DNA from: Dehalococcoidia bacterium CG2_30_46_19 | GTDB taxonomy: Bacteria; Chloroflexota; Dehalococcoidia; GIF9; AB-539-J10 | Length of the DNA stretch: 11,169 nucleotides | NCBI GenBank assembly: GCA_001872925.1 | Contig: MNYD01000014.1 | Span: 1 to 11,169 of the forward strand | Reading direction: 5' to 3' | In this document: positions 1-6,054 of the stretch, piece after piece | Numbering within the stretch: the first letter of the stretch is position 1 | How the letters are laid out: each line of letters starts with the position of its first letter | The notes under the pieces: generated by a model | What the model was told of the DNA's origin: nothing | Seen by the model: only the letters and a program-made list of their open reading frames with translations | Databases searched by the model: none | Made by a program: the position numbers and the translations under genes

Positions 1-2
1 AA

Positions 3-98
3 CGAGTTTGCAAAACTCTGCCCATTCAATTCACCGAGGAAATCAACGAAAACGAAGAGCCTACCAGTGACAAATTTCTTACGTGGCGTGGAGATTGA
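3..98 (+). CDS. possible C-terminal tail of a truncated CDS, unknown product
   Basis: Reading frame 3 is open from the window edge to a TGA at 96-98. It would encode about 31 residues of a hydrophilic, acidic C-terminus that includes TEEINENEEPTS and ends in LTWRGD. Frame 1 is also open, to position 132, so openness alone proves little in so short a stretch. The acidic, charged composition of frame 3 looks more protein-like than that of frame 1. The family cannot be told from this fragment. If real, it converges on htpX, whose stop is at 119-121, leaving 20 bp between the two genes. Confidence 0.25.
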   Translation, partial: RVCKTLPIQFTEEINENEEPTSDKFLTWRGD

Positions 99-118
99 AC
101 TACGCATAACCTCTCCTC

Positions 119-1324
119 TCAAATGGGGTTGATTCTGCCGCAGTGCGGGCATCTGATGCTAGATGCCTTGAACCCGGGGGGCACCCTTAACTTAGTGCCA
201 CAGTCGCAGGTTATGGTCTTATAGTCACTGAGACGCCACAATAGGTCTGAGGTCTCGCGAGCCCGTTGGATCTCGTCTGGTTCCTTTTCTGTTACCTCTA
301 ATCCTGCTGCGCGAAGGCCAATGGCTCCGGTGGCCATGGCAGAGGCGGGCACAATCCGCCTACTCGTCTTGTGAACCTGTTGGTATGCCTGGTCGTAGTC
401 AGCAAAAGAGGCTCCCCCAGCCATTGAGCGGAGGATACGTATTCTCTCAGAAATGGGCGGGTGGGTGCTGGTCAGGTCACTCGCCGACATACCCTTTTTA
501 CGGAAGGGATTGATGATATACATTGGCGCTGTTGCTTTGTTGGCCGATTTCAGCTGGCTGGTCGAAGCAGCCAGTTTTTCCAGCGCTGAGGCCAGTCCCT
601 CGGGGTATCTAGTGTACAGCGCTGAGGAGGCATCAGCCAGATATTCCCTCTTCCTGGAGATGGCGAAGTAGATAAGCTGGGCCATAATCGGCGCCAGTAC
701 CATCAATACGATGGCCAGAACAAGAATTACTATTTGACCTGAGCCACCTCCCGATGAGGAACTCCTTCTGTTTCTGGCCATTCCGCTGAAGAACAGGATT
801 CGCGTTGCATACCAGGCAAGAATGACGATGGTACCGAGAAGGACGGCGGTGATAGCCATCAATAGCACGTCACGGTTCTTTATGTGGGATATTTCGTGCC
901 CGATGACACCTTGGAGTTGATCACGGTTGAGTTTTTGCAGCAGTCCAGAGGTGATGGCCACGGCCGCTCGATTGGGGTCTCGCCCGGTGGCGAAGGCGTT
1001 TAGTGCCGGGTCATCGATGATATAGATGTCGGGCACCTTCTCCAGCCCCGAGGCAATCTTCATCTCCTCAACTACGTTGTAGAGGCGCGGGTGGTCATCG
1101 CGGCTGATCTTTTTCGCCCGTGACAGCGCCAGCAGGATATTGTCCCCCCGGAAGAAGGCAAACAGACTCATCACTCCCCATACTACCAAAGCGATAATCA
1201 GGCCCCCGATGCCACTGTCAAAGAAGTACAGCCCCAGGAAGTAACCGACTAGGAGCAGCAATAACCCCATTCCGGCCACTAGTATTACTGATCTTGTCTG
1301 GTTAGACCTTATCTGTTCCCACAT
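119..1324 (-). CDS. htpX: HtpX-like M48 family membrane zinc metalloprotease with C-terminal zinc ribbon
   Basis: This is a membrane-embedded zinc endopeptidase of the M48B (HtpX) type, a family involved in quality control of misfolded membrane proteins. Hydrophobic segments lie at about residues 13-33, 39-57, 153-173 and 197-221. The catalytic HEISH motif is at 143-147, with E144 as general base. The third zinc ligand is probably E227 in the SRKREYLAD stretch. A conserved THPP sits at 287-290. At 401 residues it is about 100 longer than typical HtpX. The extra C-terminus carries a predicted zinc ribbon with C373, C375, C392 and C395. The start MWEQIRSN matches the usual HtpX N-terminus. An in-frame ATG 9 bp upstream is cut off by TAG. 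No good ribosome-binding site lies in the 18 bp after lemA, so translational coupling with lemA is likely. Family assignment is secure; the substrates are unknown. Confidence 0.93.
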   Translation of the reverse strand: MWEQIRSNQTRSVILVAGMGLLLLLVGYFLGLYFFDSGIGGLIIALVVWGVMSLFAFFRGDNILLALSRAKKISRDDHPRLYNVVEEMKIASGLEKVPDIYIIDDPALNAFATGRDPNRAAVAITSGLLQKLNRDQLQGVIGHEISHIKNRDVLLMAITAVLLGTIVILAWYATRILFFSGMARNRRSSSSGGGSGQIVILVLAIVLMVLAPIMAQLIYFAISRKREYLADASSALYTRYPEGLASALEKLAASTSQLKSANKATAPMYIINPFRKKGMSASDLTSTHPPISERIRILRSMAGGASFADYDQAYQQVHKTSRRIVPASAMATGAIGLRAAGLEVTEKEPDEIQRARETSDLLWRLSDYKTITCDCGTKLRVPPGFKASSIRCPHCGRINPI

Positions 1325-1342
1325 AGACTACAACATACCGGG

Positions 1343-1903
1343 TTAGGTGAAGCTGACCTTGGGTGCCTCTCTCTCCCCAGCTACGCTAACCTCAAAGAAT
1401 TCGCTTGCCTTAAAGCCAGTCATGCTGGCTACCATGTTGGAGGGAAACATCTGGGTTCGGTTGTTATAACTGAGGACTGAATCATTGTAGTACTGGCGGG
1501 AAAAGCTTATTTTATTCTCGGTGGAGGTGAGCTCCTCCTGAAGAGCCAGGAAATTCTGATTGGCTTTGAGGTCGGGGTAATTTTCAACTACAGCGAGAAG
1601 CCGGCCCAAAGCAGAGCTTAACTCAGCCTCAGCCTTAGCCCGCACGGCTGGTCCGGAGGACGCTACCTGCTGGGCAAGGTTGCGGGCTTTGGTTATGGCT
1701 TCTAGTGTCTCCCGCTCGTACTTCATGTAGCCTTTGACTGTTTCGATAAGGTTGGGAATCAGGTCGTGTCGTCTCTTTAGCTGGACATCAATTTGTGCCC
1801 AAGCGTTCTTTACCTGATTGCGCAGCCTGACCAGCCTGTTATAGGTCACAATGAATAAGATAATAAGAATGACGACAACTCCAACAATGATGTACCATGT
1901 CAT
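1343..1903 (-). CDS. lemA: LemA family membrane-anchored protein
   Basis: LemA proteins are small, mostly helical proteins held in the membrane by one N-terminal segment; their biochemical role is not settled. The transmembrane helix is at about residues 3-20. It is followed by the family hallmarks RRHDLIPNL (44-52), NYPDLKAN (108-115) and YNDSVLSYN (139-147). The length of 186 residues is normal. The ATG is preceded by a strong AGGAGG with about 6 bases of spacing, so the start is well supported. The gene lies 18 bp upstream of the htpX-like protease in the same direction. LemA and HtpX neighbours recur in many bacteria, suggesting a shared role at the membrane, for example in envelope stress, but that is inferred from context. 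The nearest upstream gene on this strand encodes a zinc-ribbon protein 77 bp away. Confidence 0.95.
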   Translation of the reverse strand: MTWYIIVGVVVILIILFIVTYNRLVRLRNQVKNAWAQIDVQLKRRHDLIPNLIETVKGYMKYERETLEAITKARNLAQQVASSGPAVRAKAEAELSSALGRLLAVVENYPDLKANQNFLALQEELTSTENKISFSRQYYNDSVLSYNNRTQMFPSNMVASMTGFKASEFFEVSVAGEREAPKVSFT

Positions 1904-1930
1904 AGAACACCTCCTAAACGATTTGCACCT

Positions 1931-1960
1931 AGTTTACTCTAAAGAGGATTCTCCTGTCAC
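1931..1960 (-). promoter_or_regulatory. possible promoter for lemA-htpX
   Basis: Reading the minus strand, GTGACA (1955-1960) resembles a -35 box (5 of 6 to TTGACA). TAAACT (1931-1936) resembles a -10 box (4 of 6) at 18-bp spacing. Transcription would begin near 1924, about 20 bases before the lemA start. The -10 match is weak. Read-through from the zinc-ribbon gene upstream is an alternative. Confidence 0.3.
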
Positions 1961-1980
1961 CCGTGTCTGTCCTCCATAGT

Positions 1981-2400
1981 TCACTCCAGGGGCTTGAATA
2001 CTTCTCCCAAGAAAGTGATGACCTCTTGCTGAGAACGCGTTTTCCCCGACGGTTTCCTGGCCAGCTGTCTTGTCAGTTGACCAAGCTCGCCACCGTCAAA
2101 CCACAGTCCGTCTCCTCGTTGGCAGACATCAATCAGTATTCCAGGTTCTTGACCTATGCCTGTTTTCTTCATTTTCTGACCGCAGATCGGACACTTCCGC
2201 TTCTTCTCTGATGATTCGGCTTCTTCGGGACTGAGGATGTTGCTGAGGAACACATTCTGGCTCTCTAAGTTCATGGACTCCAGCAATAGTTCAAGTTCAC
2301 CAGAATCAAACCATACGCCCTGACAGTTAGCACAATAATCAAGCTCAATCTTGTTGTACTCAACAACTATCATATCGCTCTTACAGGTAGGGCATATCAT
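1981..2400 (-). CDS. protein with two zf-TFIIB-type zinc ribbons
   Basis: This is a soluble 139-residue protein made of two repeated zinc-ribbon modules of the zf-TFIIB type. The function is unknown; the fold commonly binds nucleic acid or protein. Module 1 has C3-x2-C6, then C23-x2-C26 followed by QGVWFDSGELE (about 1-42). Module 2 has C70-x2-C73, then C93 followed by QRGDGLWFDGGEL (about 68-108). In module 2 the fourth ligand, usually His (C-x3-H) or Cys, is Asp at position 97, so zinc binding there may be weakened. A charged linker rich in Glu and Ser separates the modules. The ATG is preceded by GAGGTG at about 9 bases. Two in-frame modules with the characteristic W-F/L-D-x-G-E-L signature make the family call firm. 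It sits upstream of lemA in the same direction and may be co-transcribed with it. Confidence 0.9.
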   Translation of the reverse strand: MICPTCKSDMIVVEYNKIELDYCANCQGVWFDSGELELLLESMNLESQNVFLSNILSPEEAESSEKKRKCPICGQKMKKTGIGQEPGILIDVCQRGDGLWFDGGELGQLTRQLARKPSGKTRSQQEVITFLGEVFKPLE

Positions 2401-2422
2401 GACAGCCGCACCTCATAGTGGT

Positions 2423-2439
2423 TAACCGAATCGCGGTTA
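2423..2439 (-). promoter_or_regulatory. small hairpin in the 5' leader of the zinc-ribbon gene
   Basis: The minus strand reads TAACCG-CGATT-CGGTTA, a perfect 6-bp stem with a 5-base loop, ending about 22 bases before the ATG and just ahead of the GAGGTG ribosome-binding site. It lies inside the predicted 65-base leader. It could affect translation or message stability, or be a protein-binding dyad. It is too short to be sure it matters. Confidence 0.3.
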
Positions 2440-2473
2440 TTTTGCATTTATATTCGCTCGTATTCCCGACCTC

Positions 2474-2503
2474 ATTATACCTCAGCATCTGAACATTGAA
2501 CAA
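2474..2503 (-). promoter_or_regulatory. predicted promoter of the zinc-ribbon gene
   Basis: The minus strand has a perfect TATAAT (2474-2479) and TTGTTC (2498-2503) 18 bp upstream. This is a good -10 with a mediocre -35 (3 of 6). Transcription would start near 2467 and leave a leader of about 65 bases before the gene ending at 1981. The position and orientation fit. Confidence 0.5.
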
Positions 2504-2740
2504 TCCGCTAGATTGGGTAATGGGAAGGCAAAAACAATATCCCTATGCCACCGGCATTCTAAGTTGCATTGTCAAGGTAGTTGCAGTGATGTATCCCTGC
2601 CCGTGCGGAATGTAATTACAACTTTTGAGAGGGAGGTGGTCCTGAGGTGGGGACGATGAGCCGTCCGCTATTCCAAACCGCATCGTGGAGCAACCAAGGC
2701 TGGCCCTGGGTTCCCCGGCCTTCGTCCCTCCTTCTACAGC
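2504..2740. other. gene-free stretch downstream of the DUF3795 gene
   Basis: This 237-bp stretch, together with the promoter and leader at 2401-2503, makes a gap of 340 bp without a convincing gene. It contains one copy of the TGTAATTACA element (2609-2622). It also contains an imperfect hairpin at 2696-2722 (AAGGC pairing with GCCTT, partly extended by GG/CC) just past the DUF3795 stop. That hairpin lacks a T-run on the minus strand, so it is at best a weak terminator. A plus-strand frame from 2656 follows a purine-rich GAGGTGGGGA, but it runs antisense into the DUF3795 gene and looks spurious. Nothing else is recognised. Confidence 0.5.
2609..2622. repeat. 14-bp element with TGTAATTACA palindrome, copy 1
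   Basis: AATGTAATTACAAC here is identical to 3314-3327 and in the same orientation. The core TGTAATTACA (2611-2620) is a perfect 10-bp palindrome. This copy lies about 120 bp beyond the stop codon of the DUF3795 gene. A minus-strand TTGTAA is present as at copy 2, but the base run 17 bp further on (AGGGAT) is not a convincing -10 box, so this copy is not obviously a promoter. Confidence 0.5.
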
Positions 2741-3262
2741 TCAAAGGGATCCGTCCAGTTCATCGGCTACTGGCCTTTTACAGGCTCTGCAACGTTGTGC
2801 CCCTCTGAAGAGCGGCTTGCCGCACGAAGAACAGTGATAGCGCTCGCATTCAGCCCGGGCCCATTCCACGCAACCCTTCTCATCACCGTACTCAGCCACT
2901 TTCGCTCGCCATATGGGAATCGTCCGTGTCATCACCCGCGCACCAGTGGCAAAGCCGAAATTCTCGATCATGCCGCATGGCCATTCCCCACATTGATGGC
3001 AGGAGTAGTACCCTTTTGATTTCACGCAAGCCCGTATCGCACATATCCTGCAGTAACCGTAGATCTTCTTCGGCGGATCAGGCTGCATACAACCGAGGCA
3101 TTCTGTGTCTTCAGGCTTTGTTCCATAAAGGTTCGCCATGGTCGTCTTGAGCTTCTCATTGCCGTCCCTTGTTGCGATGTAGACCCCACAGACACCGCAA
3201 TACAACCCACACGGTGCCATCAGATCCTTGTTCCTGATTTCTTCCTCAGCCCACCCTTCCAT
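2741..3262 (-). CDS. DUF3795-like cysteine-rich protein with C-terminal zinc ribbon
   Basis: A 173-residue protein with 17 cysteines. The N-terminal part fits the DUF3795 family: APCGLYCGVCGVY (16-28) with C18, C22 and C25, then CLGC (55-58), CRIC (71-74), C79, CHQC (88-91) and C96. The many cysteines suggest metal or iron-sulfur binding, but no function is established for this family. After a hydrophilic linker, a zinc ribbon (C144-x2-C147 and C158-x2-C161) is appended. The ATG used has GGAG about 10 bases upstream. An internal ATG at codon 15 (MAPCGLYC) also has an AAGGA close by and would match the compact start common in this family, so the true start may be at 3220. The gene stands alone between two gaps and has its own candidate promoter. 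No signal peptide is seen, so it is probably cytoplasmic. Confidence 0.82.
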   Translation of the reverse strand: MEGWAEEEIRNKDLMAPCGLYCGVCGVYIATRDGNEKLKTTMANLYGTKPEDTECLGCMQPDPPKKIYGYCRICAIRACVKSKGYYSCHQCGEWPCGMIENFGFATGARVMTRTIPIWRAKVAEYGDEKGCVEWARAECERYHCSSCGKPLFRGAQRCRACKRPVADELDGSL

Positions 3263-3297
3263 AATTCATGTCTCCATAATCCGTGATATCTGTGATG

Positions 3298-3326
3298 ATT
3301 CTACGCTGGACGCAATGTAATTACAA
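3298..3326 (-). promoter_or_regulatory. predicted promoter of the DUF3795 gene
   Basis: On the minus strand, TTGTAA (3321-3326, 4 of 6 to the -35 consensus) is followed after exactly 17 bp by TAGAAT (3298-3303, 5 of 6 to the -10 consensus). Transcription would begin near 3291, giving a leader of about 28 bases. The -35 box is part of the TGTAATTACA palindrome, so a protein bound there would compete with RNA polymerase. Confidence 0.5.
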
Positions 3327-3331
3327 CATTG
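3313..3331. promoter_or_regulatory. putative operator: palindromic element copy 2
   Basis: CAATGTAATTACAACATTG contains the perfect 10-bp palindrome TGTAATTACA (3316-3325). It also has a second nested dyad, CAATG (3313-3317) and CATTG (3327-3331). Bases 3314-3327 repeat exactly at 2609-2622. Because it covers the predicted -35 box of the DUF3795 gene, it is a reasonable repressor or activator site. No regulator gene is in the window. Confidence 0.45.
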
Positions 3332-3387
3332 GGCTGAATTGAGAAATTTTGTTAACTGGCGAAGATTCCCCCGTGTCCCGAAAGAAA

Positions 3388-3461
3388 TCGGGGTGAGAGG
3401 ATTTGAACCTCCGACCACCTGAACCCCATTCAGGTGCGCTACCAGGCTGCGCTACACCCCG
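3388..3461 (-). tRNA. tRNA-Pro (anticodon GGG)
   Basis: The minus strand folds into a full cloverleaf of 74 bases. The acceptor arm is CGGGGTG with CACCCCG, followed by discriminator A. The D-arm is GCGC/GCGC, and the anticodon stem is CCTGA/TCAGG with loop ATGGGGT, giving anticodon GGG. The variable loop is TGGTC, and the T-arm is GGAGG/CCTCT with loop TTCAAAT. GGG reads the proline codons CCC and CCT. CCA is not encoded; the next bases are TTT. A 5-bp alternative pairing, CCCGA with TCGGG (3377-3392), would join the acceptor end to the trailer. A TATGAT box at 3485-3490 on the minus strand lies about 24 bp ahead and may be the -10 box, though no clear -35 goes with it. Confidence 0.97.
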
Positions 3462-3529
3462 TGCCTTATTTAATCCAATATGTTATCATAGCAAAGCTAA
3501 TAAAGCAATTATCAGCGAGGATGTGACTA

Positions 3530-4768
3530 TTGGGCAAGAAAAAGGTAACACCTGTACGAGTCCCTACAAAACACCAGGCGGCAAAATGGCAGCGGCAGAA
3601 CCGCATTCGCCGCATAATAATAACTGCCAGCATTGTCTTCCTGGTCAGCATCATCAGCTATGTAATCTACGAATATTATGTTGCCCAAATCAAACCCTTC
3701 AATGAGAAAGTAATTACGGTAAACGATGTTTCCTTTGATATGAAATATTATGTAAATATGCTCGACGCCCAGACCAGGAATTTAGAACCGAATAGCACAT
3801 ACAGTTACACCTATGCAGTTGCTCAATATATTGAAGATGCCGAACTAATGAAGCAAGGAGCGAAAGAGCTCAATGTAACAGTGAGTGAAAAAGAGATACA
3901 AGAAATCGTCGTGGAGCAAAACTTCCCCAATGATGAAGTGTATCGAGATATAGCCAGGACTCTGCTATTAAGTGAAAACCTCTCAGAATATTTTGATTCC
4001 CAATTGCAGGGCAAAATGCTGCAGGCAAATATGCAAGTAATGCTTGTGGAGAGTGAACAGGTGGCTAACGCAGTGCTAGGCCGAGTTAGCAGTGGTGGAA
4101 ACTTCACCGAGCTAGTCAGACAATTCTCTTACGATAATGTGACTAAAAAGTATGATGGCAATTTAGGCTGGCTTCCTGAAGAACTGATACCTCAAACTAT
4201 CGCAGAGACCTTCAATCTTACCCCCGATGAAATAAGCCAGCCCATCTACGATAATTCAACCAGCAAGGATATTGGCTACTGGCTGATAAAGGTTAATGAA
4301 GAAGACCCCGAGAACGGGATAAATGTTAGTGCTATGTTGCTGGGCAGCGAGCAAGAGGCGCTGGAAATCAAGAGTGAGCTAGACAAAGCCAGTGATTTTA
4401 GCGAGCTTGCCAAGAGTTACTCCCAGCACAGCAGCAAATATAAAGGGGGCGAACTCGGCTGGCTCAAAGAAGAGGAAAAGGCGACAAACAATTTTAGCGA
4501 CGCCTTCAATGAAGTTGCCTTCCAGCTTTCCACAGGTCAGGTGAGCGAACCAGTCAAGGATGAAACTGTCCAAACCAAAGGAGGTTATTGGATAGTCAAA
4601 GTTTGGGATAAGCAGCAGCGTGAATTGGACACGGATGCTCGGGCAGTGGTAAAAAATAAACACTTCAGTGAATGGCTTCAACTGCAAAGGGAAAATAGCA
4701 CTATTGAGAATAAACTTGATAGCACGAGAATGGCCTGGGCTGCAAACGAAGTTATCAAAAGAAGGTAA
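3530..4768 (+). CDS. membrane-anchored protein with two degenerate parvulin-like (PpiC/SurA) domains
   Basis: A 412-residue extracytoplasmic folding-factor homologue, tethered by one N-terminal helix (about 28-48) after a basic cytoplasmic leader. A SurA-N-like helical region (about 60-165) is followed by two parvulin-like repeats at about 166-256 and 264-360. Each repeat carries the family landmarks: NFTELVRQFS with NLGWL (212-215), and DFSELAKSYS with GELGWL (307-312), then closing YWLIKV and YWIVKV strands. The usual RHILV strand is MQVMLV and VSAMLL, so the conserved histidine is missing in both repeats. A chaperone rather than a prolyl isomerase role is therefore plausible. The start is TTG: a TGA stop lies just upstream at 3524, and GAGG (3517-3520) is 9 bases ahead. 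It is separated from hom by 2 bp, so the two are co-transcribed, although no functional link is known. Confidence 0.85.
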   Translation: MGKKKVTPVRVPTKHQAAKWQRQNRIRRIIITASIVFLVSIISYVIYEYYVAQIKPFNEKVITVNDVSFDMKYYVNMLDAQTRNLEPNSTYSYTYAVAQYIEDAELMKQGAKELNVTVSEKEIQEIVVEQNFPNDEVYRDIARTLLLSENLSEYFDSQLQGKMLQANMQVMLVESEQVANAVLGRVSSGGNFTELVRQFSYDNVTKKYDGNLGWLPEELIPQTIAETFNLTPDEISQPIYDNSTSKDIGYWLIKVNEEDPENGINVSAMLLGSEQEALEIKSELDKASDFSELAKSYSQHSSKYKGGELGWLKEEEKATNNFSDAFNEVAFQLSTGQVSEPVKDETVQTKGGYWIVKVWDKQQRELDTDARAVVKNKHFSEWLQLQRENSTIENKLDSTRMAWAANEVIKRR

Positions 4769-4770
4769 AT

Positions 4771-6054
4771 ATGCAGACAAAGCGAGAGGTAAATATCGGC
4801 TTGTTAGGTCTTGGAGTTGTAGGCAGTAGCGTAGCTCATGTTTTACTGGAGAAGAAGGATGGCCTGGCAGAGCAACTGGGAGTGCCTCTGATATTAAAAA
4901 AGGTGCTGGAAAAACGCCCTGTAGGACTTGAACCCGGATTACTAACACGTAATGCCAAAGAAATTTTAACTGACCCAAAAATAGACATAGTCATTGAGGT
5001 TATTGGAGGAGAACACCCTGCCGCAGAATATATTAAGCAAGCCCTCACCAATGGAAAGCATGTAGTTACTGCCAATAAGGAAGTGATTGCTAAACATGGC
5101 CATGAGCTATTTTCACTGGCAAAGGAACACAACGTTGAACTTCGCTATGAAGCAAGCGTAGGCAGCGGCATACCGCTCATTTCCTCCTTCCAGGAAGGCT
5201 TAGCCGCCAACGATATCTCAGCCATTTATGCCATCCTCAATGGCACCACCAACTACATTTTAACCAGAATGGCGCAGGAAAAACTGGATTTCCCAATAGC
5301 GTTAAAACAAGCCCAGGAATTAGGCTATGCCGAGTCCGACCCTTCAAATGATATCGAAGGGAGAGACACAGCTTACAAATTAGTTATCCTGGCTAACTTA
5401 GCTTTGCACGCTAAACTAGACCCTCAAGAGATATACTGTGAAGGAATTTCCCACCTTGCCGCCCAAGATTTCCGCTATGCTGAAGAATTTGGTTATGTTA
5501 TAAAGCTCCTCGCAATAGCTAAACGCTATGGCAACATTATCGAGGCTCGAGTGCACCCTGTTTTTCTTCCCAGGGATTCCCAACTGGCTAAAGTAGATGG
5601 TGTTTATAACGCCATTCAAGCCGAAGGCGACCTGGCTGGTAAATTGCTCTTCTACGGGGAAGGAGCAGGAGGAATGCGAGCTGCCAGCGCTATTGTTGCC
5701 GATGTGTTGACCATAGTTAGAAACAATCGCCTGGGGGTAACCGTCACGCCAGAAACAGGTATAAACGAAGAGCTAATCCTCAAGCCGATGTCAGATGTAG
5801 TGACACGCTACTACTTCAGGCTAGATGTGGCTGACCGTCCTGGCGTTTTAGCACAAATCTCCAAGGTTCTGGGGGATAATTCCATCAGCATTTCATCGGT
5901 GATTCAGAAAGAGAGCAACCGAGCAGCTCAGACTGCCGAGATAGTCATCATAACCCACCCGGCAAGGGAAAATGCAGCGCAGAAAGCCATTGAACAACTA
6001 AAATTGTTAACTGTGGTGAACCAAGTGAGTAGCTTTATCAGGATTGAGGAATGA
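4771..6054 (+). CDS. hom: homoserine dehydrogenase with C-terminal ACT domain
   Basis: Reduces aspartate semialdehyde to homoserine with NAD(P)H in the threonine/methionine branch of the aspartate pathway, in the cytoplasm. The Rossmann motif GLGVVG is at 13-18 and the ANKE lysine is K103. LNGTTNY lies at 156-162. The catalytic region DIEGRDTAYKL (194-204) contains D199 and K203, the expected acid/base and substrate-binding positions. A C-terminal ACT domain (about 346-425, FRLDVADRPGVLAQISKVLG) suggests feedback control, typically by threonine in this family. At 427 residues it is the standard length of the monofunctional ACT-containing enzyme. The ATG has AAGG 5 bases upstream, overlapping the stop of the parvulin-like gene. 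The 3' end overlaps thrC by ATGA. No fused aspartate kinase is present, and no kinase gene is in the window. Confidence 0.97.
   Translation: MQTKREVNIGLLGLGVVGSSVAHVLLEKKDGLAEQLGVPLILKKVLEKRPVGLEPGLLTRNAKEILTDPKIDIVIEVIGGEHPAAEYIKQALTNGKHVVTANKEVIAKHGHELFSLAKEHNVELRYEASVGSGIPLISSFQEGLAANDISAIYAILNGTTNYILTRMAQEKLDFPIALKQAQELGYAESDPSNDIEGRDTAYKLVILANLALHAKLDPQEIYCEGISHLAAQDFRYAEEFGYVIKLLAIAKRYGNIIEARVHPVFLPRDSQLAKVDGVYNAIQAEGDLAGKLLFYGEGAGGMRAASAIVADVLTIVRNNRLGVTVTPETGINEELILKPMSDVVTRYYFRLDVADRPGVLAQISKVLGDNSISISSVIQKESNRAAQTAEIVIITHPARENAAQKAIEQLKLLTVVNQVSSFIRIEE

Noticed and set aside
81..105. Partial similarity between the left edge (GGAGATTGAAC) and the T-arm region of the tRNA-Pro gene, as if the left block were an island with att sites.
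   Set aside because: The match is short and gapped, with no exact direct repeat of the tRNA 3' end, and no integrase is identifiable. The genes between look like housekeeping genes.
2591..2619. ATG-TAT-CCC-TGC-CCG-TGC-GGA reading MYPCPCG, like the start of a SEC-C metal-binding motif.
   Set aside because: The frame stops after eight codons (TAA), so it cannot be a gene.
2656..2808. Plus-strand frame of about 50 codons (starting MSRPLFQTASW) preceded by a GAGGTGGGGA purine run.
   Set aside because: It overlaps the end of the well-supported DUF3795 gene in antisense, has an odd Trp/Pro/Leu-rich composition and no recognisable motif. The good ribosome-binding match is probably chance.
3377..3392. 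CCCGA/TCGGG hairpin at the 3' end of the tRNA-Pro gene as a terminator.
   Set aside because: Half of the stem is the tRNA acceptor end and no T-run follows on the minus strand. It is more likely incidental.
4379..4978. Long open frame on the minus strand across the end of the parvulin-like gene and start of hom.
   Set aside because: It is antisense to two clear genes with strong motifs, and its product has no recognisable features.
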